Shown: positions 1 to 12,925, numbered from the stretch's first letter. The stretch is DNA of 64,000 nt from Aquila chrysaetos chrysaetos (GCF_900496995.4 NC_044030.1:77044017-77108016), one strand, 5' to 3'. Made by a program: numbers and translations. The notes: generated by a model not told the origin, from the sequence alone.

Positions 1-302
1 CTTGTGCTACCTGTGCCAAGCTAAGGGCACCCATGGTACTGCAGTGGTGCTGACCAGTCGTAATCTCTGCTTGGTCTGGGAAAAGGGATGGATAAGGAAC
101 TGGCTGGATGGCCGCATCCAAAGAGTTACAGTCAATGGCTCAATGTCCAAGTGGAAACCAGTGATGAGTGATGTCTCTCAAGGGACAATACTCAGACCAG
201 TACTATTTGATATCTTCACCTATGACATAGACAGTGGGATTGAGTGTGCCTGAGCAAGTTTTGCAGCTAACAAAGCAGTGAGGCCTGAAAAAAAAAAAAA
301 AG
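1..302 (+). mobile_element. CR1 LINE fragment, reverse-transcriptase region, decayed
   Basis: Positions 2-250 read as a piece of CR1 reverse transcriptase on the plus strand: NWLDGRIQRV, then VNGSMSKWKPV, then a worn version of the VPQGSILGPVLF block, and IDSGIECA before a stop at 251. The Q-G pair of the RT motif is kept, but neighbouring residues are altered (SQGTILRPVLFDIF), so this is a dead copy. It is cut at the window edge on its 5' side. A run of 13 A at about 290-302 ends the readable homology. The family assignment comes from recognising the motif order. Confidence 0.75.
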
Positions 303-2240
303 GGAAAAGACATGTGCTTCAGGAAGGCATTATTAGAGGCTGAAGCCCTAACTGTGCAGTGAGGAAGGGGCTTTCACTGGTGGGCTCAGCAAAGAAGGGG
401 GAGCAGCTGTCTGAAATGAGCTGGGTTGGCATGAGTAGATGTGAACGGGAAGTTGGGAAGTGTATAAAACTGTGAATGCTCTTGGGAGATATGCATGGCT
501 GACCACAGCAATGAGGAGGAGGAGAGCTTTTACTACCAAAACACATCCTCAACTTTTAAATCTGGTTCCAAAAAGAATGAAAATGTTGTTACGCAATATG
601 CAGAAGGGAAGGCAATTATCTGTATTCAGTGTTTGGGAAGAAGCAAGGAAGGGTGTGAAATACTTTCCAGTTTATTGGGCACTAGAGGGTATGCTAGAAC
701 ACATACACCAAGGGCAAATATTTAAAAAGTAGCTGCCCAGATAAATTATACCCAAGAGCCCTGAAAAAATGGGCTGAGGGATCTTAGCTGCAATGGTATT
801 TATTTCTTATACAACTGGAATTTCCCTGCTGTTCCCAGGCGATGCTGGGGCAGGCAGGCATCTGCTGGGTATCTCCCTGCTCAGGCATCCATGTCACCCG
901 GAGCACAGAGCATCCTTCATGTAAGTCAGATGCACAGGGATGGCATGGCTGTTACTACAAATGTCTTGAAAGAAGAATGACTGCTTGCTCTTTCTGGGAA
1001 AAGCCTGAGCAGAGTAAAGCAAAGCCAATGAAACTCCCACACAAGGTTTTAAAGGGGAATGGGAACACACATGGTGAGAAGGGGCCCCTTTTGCCCAGCT
1101 CTCCACCTCTGCCTCCTGAATCTCCGGGATGGTGAATAAATGTGAGCAGCTTGTGGAAAGAGGACACTTCTACCCGGACATTGGGGCACCCTGCGACCCT
1201 GCTGCTGGAAGAGAGCATCTCTTCGTGGTGTGTGCATGGACTTGGTGTTAACAGCTCTCCTCTTGTCTGTGGTCCTTCAGAGGTTTGATCATCAGTCTGC
1301 TGAATTGCCCTCTACAAAAAAAACAACCTAACATTACTTAGTTGCTGCTTCTTGCCAACCTGTCTCACCAAACAAATGCTCCAGAATAGCCTCCAACTTA
1401 CTTTGTCCGTTCTGCAGCCTTTTGCAGATTCCGTGACGTTTACACAATTTAAACTTGGAGATCTTGTGTAACCTTGTTTGCAAGCTGCACTGCCATTTCT
1501 TGTCCTTCCCTGTGCTGTGAAGGACATTATGGTTACCCTAGGAAGTGTAGCGGAGGTGGGAGTCCGCGTGATGGTTTGGGAACTCCAGGTTGCCCTGAGC
1601 TGAGGAGGGGCAGGAGGTGATTTGGGACAGCATGTGTGACCCCGGGCACTGATAGCCATCAGCAGGGAAGTGGCACCTGCCAGCCTATTCCTCCAGGACC
1701 AGTGCTGTACCTAATGACATTCAGCACGATGGAAAATGAATATTAAATGGTTGTAGATGAAATCTGCAGGCACAGGGAGACAAGCAAGGAGCTAAAACAT
1801 TGCAAGGACTGGGTAGCTACGCAGCCACCAGTGAGGCTCAGGGCTGTGAGAAGGTGATCTGACAGCTCCCTCTGGCCGTAGGCTTTGTGAGTCTGTGGAA
1901 AATGCATCCTGCAGCTGCTCCATTCCCATAGACATCCAGAGAACCAGGGAACCTTTTTCTTTTCCGGATCTGTTGTCTGCAAAAGATGTCCTCCACTGCC
2001 TTACCCCATGAGGTTTTGGGAACGCAGAAACATGGGGCTGGTGCTGTGCTGGGCATCACCCACAGGTTCTTCGGGCACACAGGATCTGAACATCGTTTCA
2101 AGGCAGCCGGAGCAATAGTTTTGGCAATGCACTTGAGTTGCTAAAAGGCAGAAGGGCTCAGGTCTTTCCTGCTGACCTCAAGAAGTGACTATCCTCTTCT
2201 GCTGAGCGCTCGTTACACCACAGCTGGGTACTGCGCCCAG
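303..2240. other. Intergenic, nothing recognised
   Basis: Reading frames here are short and lack domain motifs or convincing splice pairs. No RNA gene or repeat family was recognised by eye. Confidence 0.5.
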
Positions 2241-2249
2241 GTTTCGGAC

Positions 2250-2640
2250 CCCCAATACAAGACAGACATCGGTAAACAGGAGTGAGTTCAGTGGGGGCCA
2301 CTAAAATGGCGGTGGCTGGAGCTCCTGCCCTGCAAGGAGAGGCTGGAAGAGCTAGGCTTGTCCAGCCTTGAGAAGGGCTGGTTTTGGGGAGACCTAAGAG
2401 CAAGCCCCAACATCTATGGGGAGATTATTGAGAAGATGGAGCCAGGCTTTAAATGCATAATGAGGGCAGGAGAGAGAGTGATCTAGCTGGTAGAATGGGG
2501 AAATTAACCCCATGGGGACAGTCATGTGTTTGAAGAGGGGCCTGGAGAGGTGGTAGGATCTCCAGCCTTGGAGGTTTTCAAGACGCAGGTGGGCAAAGTC
2601 CTGTGCAACTTGGTCTGATCCCATCACTGCCCTGCGTTGG
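2250..2640 (+). mobile_element. Old CR1 fragment, 3' part of ORF2
   Basis: The stretch contains worn versions of CR1 3' landmarks in plus orientation: 'ctgcaaggagaggctggaagagct' near 2330-2360 (the EERLRELGL block), 'tccagccttgagaag' (the FSLEK block) near 2360-2375, and 'ccttggaggttttcaagacgcaggtgggcaaagtcctgtgcaacttgg' near 2567-2613 (the LEVFKARLD block). No frame is open across it, so it is an ancient copy. Boundaries are approximate. Confidence 0.6.
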
Positions 2641-5600
2641 ACGGGAGGCTGGACTTGAGACCTAGTTTTGTTTGCGAGTCCATGAGACGGATTTGTGAGT
2701 CCCTGAAGGCAGCGGGAGGAGACTGGGGAGATCAGCAGCTGAAAATGGCCTTGGGCAGAGGGAGCCTGAAGGAGGGATGGGGGAAAGCTGGAGAAATGAC
2801 GGCTTGATGCTTGGTGAGAGGAAAGCCTGCTCTACCCCAGGCAGTCTCTGGTGCCTGGTCTGAGCCTGGCGGCAAGTTGGTCTTGGCAAGGACCTGCTTG
2901 GAGCGCAAGGCTCTTCGAGCTGGTGGAGAGGAGCGGGACCAAACAGCCTGAGGAGTCGAACAAGCTTAGATAAGAAATGAAGCCAATTTCTAGCATTTCC
3001 TTCTGGATTCGGACTCATCCCATGTGCTCTTCTGCCAGCTCCAAAGGAGATGGGAGTGGGGAAATTAATGGAGCTGCTTGGAAAGCGTTTGTAAACGCTT
3101 TGGCCTCACGCAGAGAGCTGCGGGGCAGGGGGCCAAGAGTGGCGTGGGGCAGGGGGGTCCCACGCAGGGCATGCCCTGGGGCTGAGGGCCGAGCTGCTTG
3201 GGTGATGGGGGCCCAGAGTGCCTTCTGGGGGAAAAAGCAGTGGGACGCTGACGTCAGCATTGGGAACGGAGCAGGGCACAAGGTTACGCCTACGTTTCAG
3301 AGGCGGGAGGGTGTAAAGCAGGGAACGTGTGGGGTGCACAGGGGAAGGAAGCTGGCTGGGCTGTCTCAGCCCCTGGTGGGACCCACGTCCATTGGTGATT
3401 AATGAGGCAACTGCTGGGTCTGGACGAGCTGATTAAGTGTGCGCGGGAAGGCCACCAAGCGCCTCGGCCAGCTGGCAGCGAGAAGCCTGGGGCCAAGCTC
3501 TCTCATCCCCGGACAGAGCGGCCGCATCCCCCACCCCTTGAGGATGGTCCCTGACCCTGCTCACCCTCACACACTTAGCTCGGCACTAGCTGCCCTGGCT
3601 TGAAAGCATGCGAGGGAGCGTGCACGCAATTTATCAGCACACGCGGTGATGTTCCAGTGGTGCCACTGCAGTCGAAGCATTGCTTCGGGAGGAGTCTGTT
3701 GCTCCAGGGCCGCTGCAGTAATAAATCAGGAGGTACCAATGCAAAAGACTTTTCTGAAGCTATAGGTGATCCCTGGTTTCATGGTTGAGGTGCTGAAAGA
3801 CCAGGGGCTGCAGCTATGGGGAAACTAGCAGGGAAAGGGATAAACTGTACAGGCAGCACAGTTTCTCTGCCCAAAAGTGGCTGCCACTACGTCATGAAAT
3901 TGAGAAATTGGGTCTATGTGCTCTCCTTTTCCTCCTTTTATCCTCCCTTGCTCCTCATCTATGGACAGTTAGTCACCCAAAAAGCCTCTCTATCTGGTCA
4001 TATCCCTGAGATTTTCTGGGATGCTTTTGTCCTCTGACTAATGAGAAACAGTCACCTCTTTCCCCATGGTTCACGGCAAGAATATTCATCAGTGCTGCAA
4101 GTTCCCAGGCTCCCCTGGTCAGTGTGGGGTCCCCAGTGCTCCTCTGGCAGCTCCCCTGGCTGGAAAACCCAAGCCTTTCTCCCACGTGGCTTTCAGCTTA
4201 CTTTAGGGGAAAAAAAAAAAGAAAAAAAGAGATTTGAAAGTACTTTTCCTGTTTCTTCCTCCGATTGTGCTCCTCAGTTAAATTAAATTGTTTGTCTCAA
4301 AATCTCCCCTCTGTAAATCTGAGCAATGTTTCTGGTTTAACTAACGAGGTTTTGGGTTCAAGTTGTCCTGTTTGTATTATCGGCAAAAGCTTCGGGCTGT
4401 CATGCCTGGAAGACATCACACTGGGAACGGCTGGCCATGCCGACAAGGGGATGGGATCTTCTCTAGCCGAGACACCGCAGATGGGACAGCCGGCAGGCTC
4501 CCTGCACCCGGGTCATTTGCGCACCTTGTGCCCTGCCAAAATCCAGCTGTCCTTAGCCCGAGCTTTGTGCTTTGCAGCAGTACAAGCATTGCCCGCTGCC
4601 TGCCTTCAAAACCACTCACTGGCAGGCAGAGGAGGTCCTGGCATGGCTGCAAGCAAGGTCAAATGTCTGCAGCCATTTGAGCCTGATGTAAATCCCCCCA
4701 GCTTTGTGTTGTGCTGGTCCTGGGGAGGGTGAGGGGGCTGGTGGCAGGCAGAAGAAAGACAGGAGGACAGACCTCCCTGTTCAACACGCCTGGAGCTGGA
4801 CAGGCTTGCTCGAGTCCCTGCATTGCCAGGGAAATGGGATGTGTGCTCTGCTCCTGCCCTAGTGTTGGCACATCAGCCACCCTGTGTCCTCAAAGCACAT
4901 GGGTGTCACGGCAGTGCATAGCCCACTGTCACGCTCTTGCAAGCAAACTGCCCAAGGAAATAGCTTCCTCACCTCAAAAGCAGAGATACTGGGGGACCGT
5001 CTCCACCATGCTGGGGGAAACCAGCACGTTTCAACCACAAGCCCCTCTTAAGGGAGCATCTAGCTTCTCTCTTCACCCTCACGTCCATCCCTCAGGACTC
5101 AGTGCTGAATGGCTGGAATGGTCCTGTCTGTCAACTGTCCATCATATACTGCAGTGCATCAGGACCTCCAGATGTCTGCACCCCCTTCTTTCCCTGTGCA
5201 GTCACAGTGAGGCCAGCTGCAAGCTGCTTACTTCATATAGTGGCAAACACGGGGCTACAGATGGGCTGGAGGTTCAAAGCGGTCTCTCGAGCTTGTTAGG
5301 AGAGGGAGGACAACCTGTTTACTTTGACAGTGACAGCAGCTTGCTTGGTGGGTGGCTGCAGAAACATCAGCACACAGCTGGACAGATAAAGGATGGCTTC
5401 TCTGTCACGTTGGTTTGGACTTTCCTGGCCACAACAGTTTGAAGGCTGCAAAATCTGGAGTCAATCTAGTAATGAAGAGTTCCAGCCAGCAGCTACCGCC
5501 TGCAGCCGCAGGGCAGCAAAAGGACAGGGGAATCTGGCTGGGAGGACTGGGATGGAGGCTCCCCTCTGCCCTGGGCTGGCTGCTCAGCTCCACTGTGCCC

Positions 5601-8370
5601 TGCCAGGGTGGTGGGTTCCCCCCTCCCTGAGTGGGCGAGTATGTTAGTGCGGTCGGGAGGATGGAGGTGACAGCTGGGCAGACTTCTTGAGGGTACAGGG
5701 GACACTGGGACCCAGGCTCTGTGGTGAGATGTGTGATGGACATGAGTCCTTTCTGGCAGCTCTGGGCACCTGTTCTCCAGCCTTGCTGCCTCCCTTAGTT
5801 TTCCTTTTGAAGGACCTGTTCCTGGTGGCCCACATGGTTTGCAGTGTCGCTAAGCTGGTGGCTGGCTCCTGGCTGGGGTGGGTTAACACTGAACCCTTCT
5901 TGGGAATTCCCTGCACAGATGCCACGGGGTTTATTAGCCTGTGTGCTTTTGTGCAGGAGTGCGACTGCAAAAGCTGTTTGGAGAAACAGGCTGGAGCTGT
6001 CTGCAAACCTTCCAGACTGGGTCTTTGCCTTAATCTTTCTGATTAGCTCAAACGGAAGGGAACAGCTGGGCAGCTGGGGAGCCTGGGAAGTGGGACAAAC
6101 ACATGTAAGATCCAAAGCTTCCCAGAAATTGCACTGTGTTGAGTCTAGTGCCGAGGAACTGGAAGGACAGCTTTTTATGGGGGCATCCTCGGCGTGGGAG
6201 AAGGGAGCAAGCAGTGTGTGGTGCGCTGGTGGCTTTGGCCAGCAGATGGTCTGGAAGCTAGGGATGGGCAGGAGAGCCCTGGCTGTGCTGTGAGGACAGA
6301 GGAAGGTGTGGGTGCCACATCTCCCCTCGTTTCTTGTTCCTCTGGGCTTCTGCTTACATGGCTTGGTGTTTAAGCCTGGGAAGACCACTGGGTTGCCCAG
6401 ACTTAGCCCCGTGCAGTGCAGACCACAGACAACCGTGAGATTGCTCTGGGGCAGGGAGGCATTGCTGCCTGCACGGAGACCCACGAGGGATGCTGCCGAT
6501 TCCCCAGTGAGTTTGGTGGGGGGCTCAGGCTCCAGGTCCCCCAGCTGGAGCTTTCTGCACCCAGCTCTTCTTGGGCAGCTTGGGGCTGCCATGCTGGTGT
6601 CTCTCATGGCCAAGGGACTGCAGTGGAGGTGGATAGACCCAGCATGTTGTTTCAGGGAGGTCCTCAAAGGGAGATTTGGGAGTACAATGTCGGATAGGCT
6701 GTGCCCACCCCAGAAGAGCTCTTCTAACATCCTGTGTCACTCGCTTTAGTGTATATAAAATGCCTATTCCAGCAAAGCGTGCTGAGCACAGGCACCGGCC
6801 AAATCTTGGGACAGCGGGGATTTCCAGAAGATTTAGAAGAAAATGTTATGCCAATATTTGACAGGGGTATAGGGGTGACCAGAAGGATGGTGCGCGTGTC
6901 TGGGGAGACACTTAGCCCCTAGCACATCCCCAAGCTGGAGGACATCTCGGGCAATTGAAAGTTTTTAAATAAGATGAGATTTTTTCCTTAAATCTGTGTG
7001 TGACTCAGGAGATCCCAAGGCAGATAACATCAAGCGGGAAGGGAGAGCAGCTTGACCTCCAAGAGCTGCTTGGATGTTTGGAGCATTATCCTTATCTTTG
7101 CAGTGCTCTAGCCAAAGTGGCTGTGTGTGATCTCGGCTGGACGCTCAACTCGGGCTCGACAGCCTGGAGATACGCTTAATCTTTTAATTCCCTGTGATAC
7201 ATGAGCAACTGCAAATTTCAACAGGTTCCGGGAAGATCTATTGTCCCGGGAAAAGAGGCTAACATCATGAGGACAAGAGATGAAAAGGCTCTCAATGAGA
7301 GGCAGGGAGGAGATGGGGTTAGTGTGATGGGGCTGATGATGGGAGGTGGGGGTCCCCTGAGCAGAGGTTACTTACACGAGAAGCTGGAGCCATGCAGAGG
7401 TGCAAGGTCAGCCATCCACCCTGGCTGTTCCAGCCGCTTTTGGAGAGCAGAGTGTTTCGTGTGCTTTTGGTTGAAATGTCCTACCCAGCCTTTGTGTTTA
7501 TGCTCCAAACCCTCTCCCCAAACCTGCTTAGATCAATCTTTATGTGTGCTAGTGCTGTCCTGGCACGGGGTGAGCTGGCTGGATGGGGACAAGCAGCCTC
7601 CCTGGAGCAGGAGGGCCATTGCAGACAGGAGCAGAGGAAGACAGGGGGTCCTGCAGCCCAGGGGGGTTCAGGGCACCCTGCCAGCCTGTGGCGGGGCTGT
7701 GCTGAGGCTTGTGCCCTCACTCCCTTGCCCCTGAGTGCCATCACCCCTCTGGCAAGGGGACCTGTGAGTCTGGCAGGGTCTTACTGTTTGGAAGAGAAAA
7801 TACAGATCGTGCTTCAGAGGAAATCCTGCCTTGTCAAAAAAGCACGTGGTACCCATTTCCATGATACTGGACACATTGGACAAAAAGAGGCAGTGTCCGT
7901 GTGGGGTCTGAAGCTCCTTATCTGCACCTCTGAACCCCACAGCACTGCCAGCATCATGGGTAGCCATGCCCTCTGTCCGTGTCCACCTGGGAAGCAGCTG
8001 GAGATGCTCTGAAGTCTGGTCCCCACCTCCCCTGCTCTGGATTTTAGCTCCAACATTGAGTTTCCGTCTCTAGCCACAAAGCTTTGGCTGTTGGATCATG
8101 GAGGGCTGCTACGTTGTGAGGCAAGGAGGGGAGATGCTTTAGCCTTTGGTTTTCCAGGCTTGGTGCATAGGTCTTTTCACTGGGCAGCTGGCATGCAGCT
8201 CATGGGGGGAGCTGGGCTCTGGGCTTGCAGACCACTGGCAGTCCTGCTCCCACAGGTGGGAGCACAACGTGAATACAAAGAGCGCAGGAACATCTCCAGA
8301 GCTTTTGGCGCTGAAACGGCACACAAGCCTCTGCTGCTGGTTTGTACATCTTCCTCCTCTCCAGTGAGGC
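2641..8370. other. Intergenic, no gene recognised
   Basis: GC-rich bird intergenic DNA. Frames of up to about 310 codons occur (for example 5795-6730 minus), but they are rich in W, C, P and S, have no recognisable domain and overlap equally long frames on the other strand, as expected from GC-rich non-coding sequence. No RNA gene was seen. Confidence 0.5.
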
Positions 8371-8374
8371 TGTT

Positions 8375-8650
8375 GTTTTGCAATGCTGGCAACTCTCACA
8401 GAGACCTTCAGTACTGGAGCAGAGCCCTGTGCAGATGGGAATTAGGGCCATGGCCCTTGTGGTCTTCCTGGGGGCGCAAAATCCCCTTCTTGATTGCAAC
8501 CACAGTCAATTACTGTTGGGATACATGGGGCATGATCTGGTCTGAATCTCATCTTGGCAGCCTTGAGCTCCTCCAGACCTCTGCAACATGTAGGGTCTCC
8601 TCTGCTGCCAAGGCATCGGGACAGGACCCATCAGGGGAGGCAGGGATGGT
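8375..8650 (+). repeat. Duplicated block A, copy 1 (direct repeat of 12653-12925)
   Basis: This block matches 12653-12925 in the same orientation. Anchor strings shared by both are CAATGCTGGCAA, GTGACCTTCAG/GAGACCTTCAG, GAGCCCTG..CAGATGG, CCACAGTCA, CTGAGCTCCTCCAGA and GGACCCATC. By eye about four bases in five agree, with a few small indels. I do not recognise it as a known repeat family. It lies about 240 bp before block B copy 1. Confidence 0.75.
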
Positions 8651-8889
8651 CCTAAGATGGGGAGTTGGACCTTCAGAGCATGCACAGTGCGGGGCCCCAT
8701 GGGTGTGTGCAGAGCCACCCAACAGCTGGGCCACCAGAGGTAGATCTGCTTTGAGTGCACACGGGTGTCCCTCTACCCAGTGTCTACATGCTACAACAGC
8801 CCCGGCTGTGTTAAGACCATCTTGCTGTCTCCATTGCCCTCTGCAAAGGAGAAAGGGCCTCATGTGTCACACTGAACTGGTCCCTAAGG

Positions 8890-9170
8890 GGAGGCAGAAG
8901 AGAAGAGGCACCTGCCAGAGTACAGGGAAAACAGTGTTTGGAGCTGGGACTCTGCTTGAGATGCCGCAGCCAGCCGGCGAGCATCTGAGCTCTTTGGTTC
9001 GGTGGGTGGCTGCGGGCAGCGTGCGATGGGCTGGGAGCAGTGCGAGGGGCTGGAAATTCCCTTTGGGGCTGGGGATCAGGCAAGACGGCTGTTTACAGCA
9101 AGGGAAGAGCTGCGGGGCCAGAAGCCGGGAGACCTCCCGGCAGCATTCGCCTGCCAAGGCTCTAGAGACA
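8890..9170 (+). repeat. Duplicated block B, copy 1 (inverted relative to 13020-13300)
   Basis: The plus strand here matches the minus strand of 13020-13300. The core from GGAAAACAGTGTTTGGAGC through CTTTGGGGCTGGGGATCAG to GGGAGACCTCCC is nearly identical, by eye about nine bases in ten. The similarity is clearly higher than for block A, although A and B are neighbours at both loci. No known family was recognised. Confidence 0.8.
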
Positions 9171-10475
9171 CATCACAAGGATGGAGACAGGACACACCAG
9201 CCCATTGGGACAGAGCAACTCTGGGCTGTGGGAAGTACCAGATGGGCCAAGGCAGATTGCTTGTTCATCTCCCCAGGTCACAGAGGAAGGGTTTGGGGTC
9301 TTCTCCAGAAAAGACACCAGCTTCCTCACTGTTTTCCAGCCAAGATCCTTTTTCCAGGGCAACTCAGTCTTGCAGAGTGTGAAGCAGCTCATGATTTGGG
9401 AGCGCAGGGAGACCTGGCTGACCATATTTCGGTCAGGTTCATCCTGAGCTCTGACCTGATGGCATCCCCAGAGCAGCCTGGGGCTGTCTGGGGCTTTGGA
9501 AATGCTCTGTACTCTCCACAAGTGCCACCAGTTCTCCATCCCTGGGAAGGCAGGATGTCCCTCCTGCACATTGTAGGATTTGCTTATAATCTATTGGGTG
9601 AAGGGTGTATTAGAAGTTTCTTGTTTTGTGAAGCGTTGCCCATGGAATCTGGATGTTGTAGCCATGAGAGAGCTCATCATTGCAGTTACTGTGAGGAACA
9701 AAGTGTTGGCCATGGCCAACCAGAGTGATGGAGAACTGCTTACTGCAATCTGGTCTGCCCCTGCAGCTTTGAGTCAGTAAATGTGCCCAGTGAATACTGT
9801 TCTGGGGTAAATCTGGTGGGACACTATGTGTTTGGGTGCCTGTGAAGGCTGCACATCAGTCTCCTGCCCCATTAGAGTCACCTATTAAAATATCCCCAGT
9901 GCCATAAAGGGAGGTTCTGGCTTGTATATGAGCCATATTCCTCCTCATCCTTTTTTCAAAGCCTTATCAATTTTTTTTTTCTGAAAGGCTGACTCCAGAA
10001 TGGCATGGTGTCAGCAGTGGTCCATTGATGTACGTGTGCACAAGGCTACTTCAACTCCAATGCCCTGTTTGTGATTCCCTGGTGTTTGTGCCAGCCACAT
10101 ATTTTGTAAGTACAGGTTATTTTGGCTGCTGAAACTGTTGAGACTGGACATACTGATGGACAGCAGGGCTATCTGGGTTGTGCTTACAGAAGAGGAATTG
10201 ACCTGATCGATCACAACAGCGAGCTCAGTTGATGATAGCTCCTGGTCTGCGGTCAGACAGGACGAACATAACCATTGCTCCTGTCCTTCACGTCTATCAA
10301 AATGAATCTCCCTGACTATTGTATTTTGGCCTCAGCTGCAGAAGGAGGCTGGCTCTTGCAGTTTGTTCTTGCAGTGATCCCACCTGGGAATTCCACAGCA
10401 TCATGGGCAGAGTTGGAGTGGGATGGTGAAGCTCTAATCAGGGAATAGAAAGGTGTTCATGTGGGATATGGCAGA
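9171..10475. other. Intergenic, nothing recognised
   Basis: No coding, RNA or repeat feature is supported. A long open frame from 8091 ends at 9728, but it appears to be fortuitous (see rejected items). Confidence 0.5.
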
Positions 10476-10867
10476 TGTACTGGTTTTGGCTGGGATGGAG
10501 TCCTTTTTGGCACCCAGCATGGTGCTCGAAGGGTTCAAGATAATGAGAGATTTGACTGGAGTGTGTAGACTGAATTTATAGCTGTTGGAGCTGTTTAGCT
10601 ACTAATTGGCAGGCTCCTGTGCTTGCCATGAGGCCTGCTTGCCTTACTGGTTATTACAGTCTAGTGCTTGTTAGTGACTGCTTTTTGCTTTTGCTGCTTG
10701 CCATACTGCTTATCATCTTACTCTGCTGTGCCTGGGAACATTTTGGTAACAGCAATGGTGATGCGCCTGGGCTGGCAGATGACCAGGGCATCGCTTCTGT
10801 TCCTGTGCTGCTGTACAGGACAGGCTGGAACTCCAGTGTGAACACAAGTCAAAGGGACTGTGTGACC

Positions 10868-11133
10868 TGTGGATGAGTCCACGTGGGAGCAGGTGCACCC
10901 CAAGGTGTCTGTGGCTATGGATACGTCCATGTCGCAGCAGGTACACATTGAAGCATTTATGGCCATGGAAAATCCATGCCACAGCAGGTATACCCCTGAA
11001 GAGACTGTGGCCCATGGAAAAGGCTACACCAGAGCAAGAACACCCCTAAGAGATTGTGGCCCACAGACAAAGCTATGCCAGGGCAGGCTCTCCCCTGAAG
11101 GGATTGTGGCCCATGGATGAATCTACAGTGGAG
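10868..11133 (+). repeat. About 50-bp tandem repeat inside the ERV-like element
   Basis: Roughly five and a half units of 48-50 bp occur head to tail. Each unit follows the pattern GTGGCCCATGGA..., then ...GCAGCAGGTACACC or a variant, then CTGAAGAGACT or a variant. Units have drifted at many sites but keep their spacing. Similar internal tandem repeats are a feature of this avian element type. Confidence 0.7.
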
Positions 11134-11628
11134 CAGGGGCAAGGGGAGGAGTTCACTGCAATGTTAAACTGTATGCTCTGGTCCATAGGGACCAGGGGTG
11201 GAGATCGTAATGGATATACCTTTACATTGTTGTAACTGATGATTTGAGTTGCATGTTGTAGGAATTACTACAGCAGGAACCACCTGAACCAGTGGAGGAC
11301 AAGCCTCACAAGAAGCAGTGCAAGGGCAGCAGGCACCTGACCTGAGCTGGCTTTGATGCCCAATAACTCCATGCAACACACCATCTCTCCTGTCCTGAGT
11401 GACCATCATAAGAGATGGAGCCCAAAGTAATGGACTAAATGAACTCAAGGGACATGTTATGGACTTTTTACGGACATTTTACAGGGGTGGCCAATAGACT
11501 AAGGGACTGATACCTGTTTATAAATCAAAGGACAGGAAGAGGTGGGGAGGTGGTTAATGAGGATGTATTGGATGGTGTGGGACCTGAGCATAACATAAAT
11601 GGTATCAAATAAGGGGTGGAGATTTTAC

Positions 11629-12191
11629 TGGTTTTGAAGAGTTGATACAAACTGGAAGAAACAGTTATGATAACACCATTGATAACACTGTTGATAACAT
11701 AGGGATATTTTAGTTATCGCTGAACAGTGTTTGCACAGTCTCAAGGCCTTTTCTGTAGGCTTGGGGTGCACGAGAAGTTGGGAGGGGACACAGCCAGGAC
11801 AGCTGACCCCAACGGACCAAAGGGATATTCCATACCATATGGTGTCATGGTCAGCAATAAAAGCTGGGGGAAAGAAGGAGGAAGGGGGAACATTCGGAGT
11901 TACATTGTTTGTCTTCCCAAGTAGCCACTACAAGTAATGAAGGTATTTACTTCATCAGCATGATGAAGGTTTTCCTGGAAGTGGTAAACATCTGCCTGCT
12001 GATGGGAAATAGTGAATCAATTCCTTATTTTGCTTTGCTGGTGCATGCAGCTTTTGCTTTATCTATTAAATTGCCTTTTATCTCAAGCCATGAGTTTTCT
12101 CACTTTTACACTTCTGATTCTCTCCCCCATCCCACTTATGGAGGAGTAAGTGAGCTGTAGGTTTAGTTGCTTACTGGGGTTAACCCACAAC
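11629..12191 (+). mobile_element. Avian ERVL-like LTR, right end of the element
   Basis: It begins TTACTGGTTTTGAAG and runs through landmarks shared with the LTR at 40.5-41.1 kb: GACAGCTGACC, the string AAAGGGATATTCCATACCATA, a TATA-like AGCAATAAAAGC at about 11854, TTTATCTCAAGCCATGAG and CTGATTCTCTCCCCCATCCCA. It closes with GGGGTTAACCCACAACA. It carries several deletions and many substitutions. Confidence 0.75.
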
Positions 12192-12652
12192 AGCAGATCA
12201 GCCTATTTTTACATAAAAGCTGTGCTACCCCTGGGCTGTGATGGGACAGTGAAGCCACTGCTGTCAGTTGCTGGGACACGTCCTGCCCAACTCAGTATTG
12301 AGCCTGAGTCTAATAAGGCTTTGGCGAGAGTGGGAAGAGATGGGAACAGGCAGAGAATGATTTCTATCTGGACACCCATGGGAAGATTTGGATCCGGCCT
12401 CATACCCCTGCTGAGTGGAGAGAGAAACCCAAGGGGCATGAGATAGACCACATGTGCCAGAGCTGTGTCCTGAGGGGCTTCAGGGGCTGTGGTATTTGTC
12501 TAAGTGATCCACTGTCCAGTGGGAAGTAGCTGAGGGCAATGGAGACAGCAGCAGGTCCTGAGGATGCTCTCTCTGCCTATTGAGTAATACCAACCATATC
12601 AATATAAACCTCTTTCTTGCCTCTGTAACCTTGCCTTGGTGCAGCCATGTGG

Positions 12653-12925
12653 GGTTTGCAATGCTGGCAATTGTCACAGTGACCTTCAGGCTTGGAGTGG
12701 AGCCCTGCACAGATGGAAACTGGGGCTGCAGCCCTCATGGTATTCTTGGGGGGGGGGAAATTCCCCTTTGTGACTGTGACCACAGTCAGTCACTTCTGGG
12801 GGACATGGGACAGGGCCTGGGTTCAGTCTCATCTTCCCAGCCCTGAGCTCCTCCAGATCTCTGCAGCATGTGTGGTCTGCTGTGCTGCCAATGCATTAGG
12901 ATGGGACCCATCGGTGGGTAGGGTG
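12653..12925 (+). repeat. Duplicated block A, copy 2 (direct repeat of 8375-8650)
   Basis: Same-orientation match to 8375-8650, with a run of G at about 12750-12757 as an indel hot spot. It lies about 100 bp before block B copy 2, closer than the corresponding pair at 8.4-9.2 kb. Confidence 0.75.

Larger units (their letters stand above)
10476..12191 (+). mobile_element. Degenerate non-autonomous avian ERV-like element
   Basis: The left edge has TGTACTGGTTTTGGCTGGGATGG, the start typical of a common avian ERVL-like LTR. The right part (11629-12191) ends with the tail typical of that family, '...TTACTGGGGTTAACCCACAACA'. Between them lie an LTR-like or internal stretch (10560-10860), a block of about 50-bp tandem repeats (10868-11133) and unique sequence (11134-11628). 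No gag, pol or env frame is visible, so the element could have moved only with help from others. The two ends have diverged strongly, which points to an old insertion. Family naming is from memory and the exact edges are uncertain. Confidence 0.6.

Noticed and set aside
5795-6730. 311-codon minus-strand frame
   Set aside because: Comparable frames exist on the opposite strand, the composition is proline/serine/cysteine-rich and no motif is recognisable. It is treated as GC-driven.
8091-9728. 545-codon open frame on the plus strand
   Set aside because: It opens with TTG, is rich in W, C, S and G, has no recognisable domain and runs straight through duplicated blocks A and B, one of which is inverted elsewhere. 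It is most likely a chance frame in GC-rich DNA.
10868-11133. CRISPR-like regularly spaced repeats
   Set aside because: The units are contiguous tandem repeats without unique spacers, inside an ERV-like element of an animal genome.
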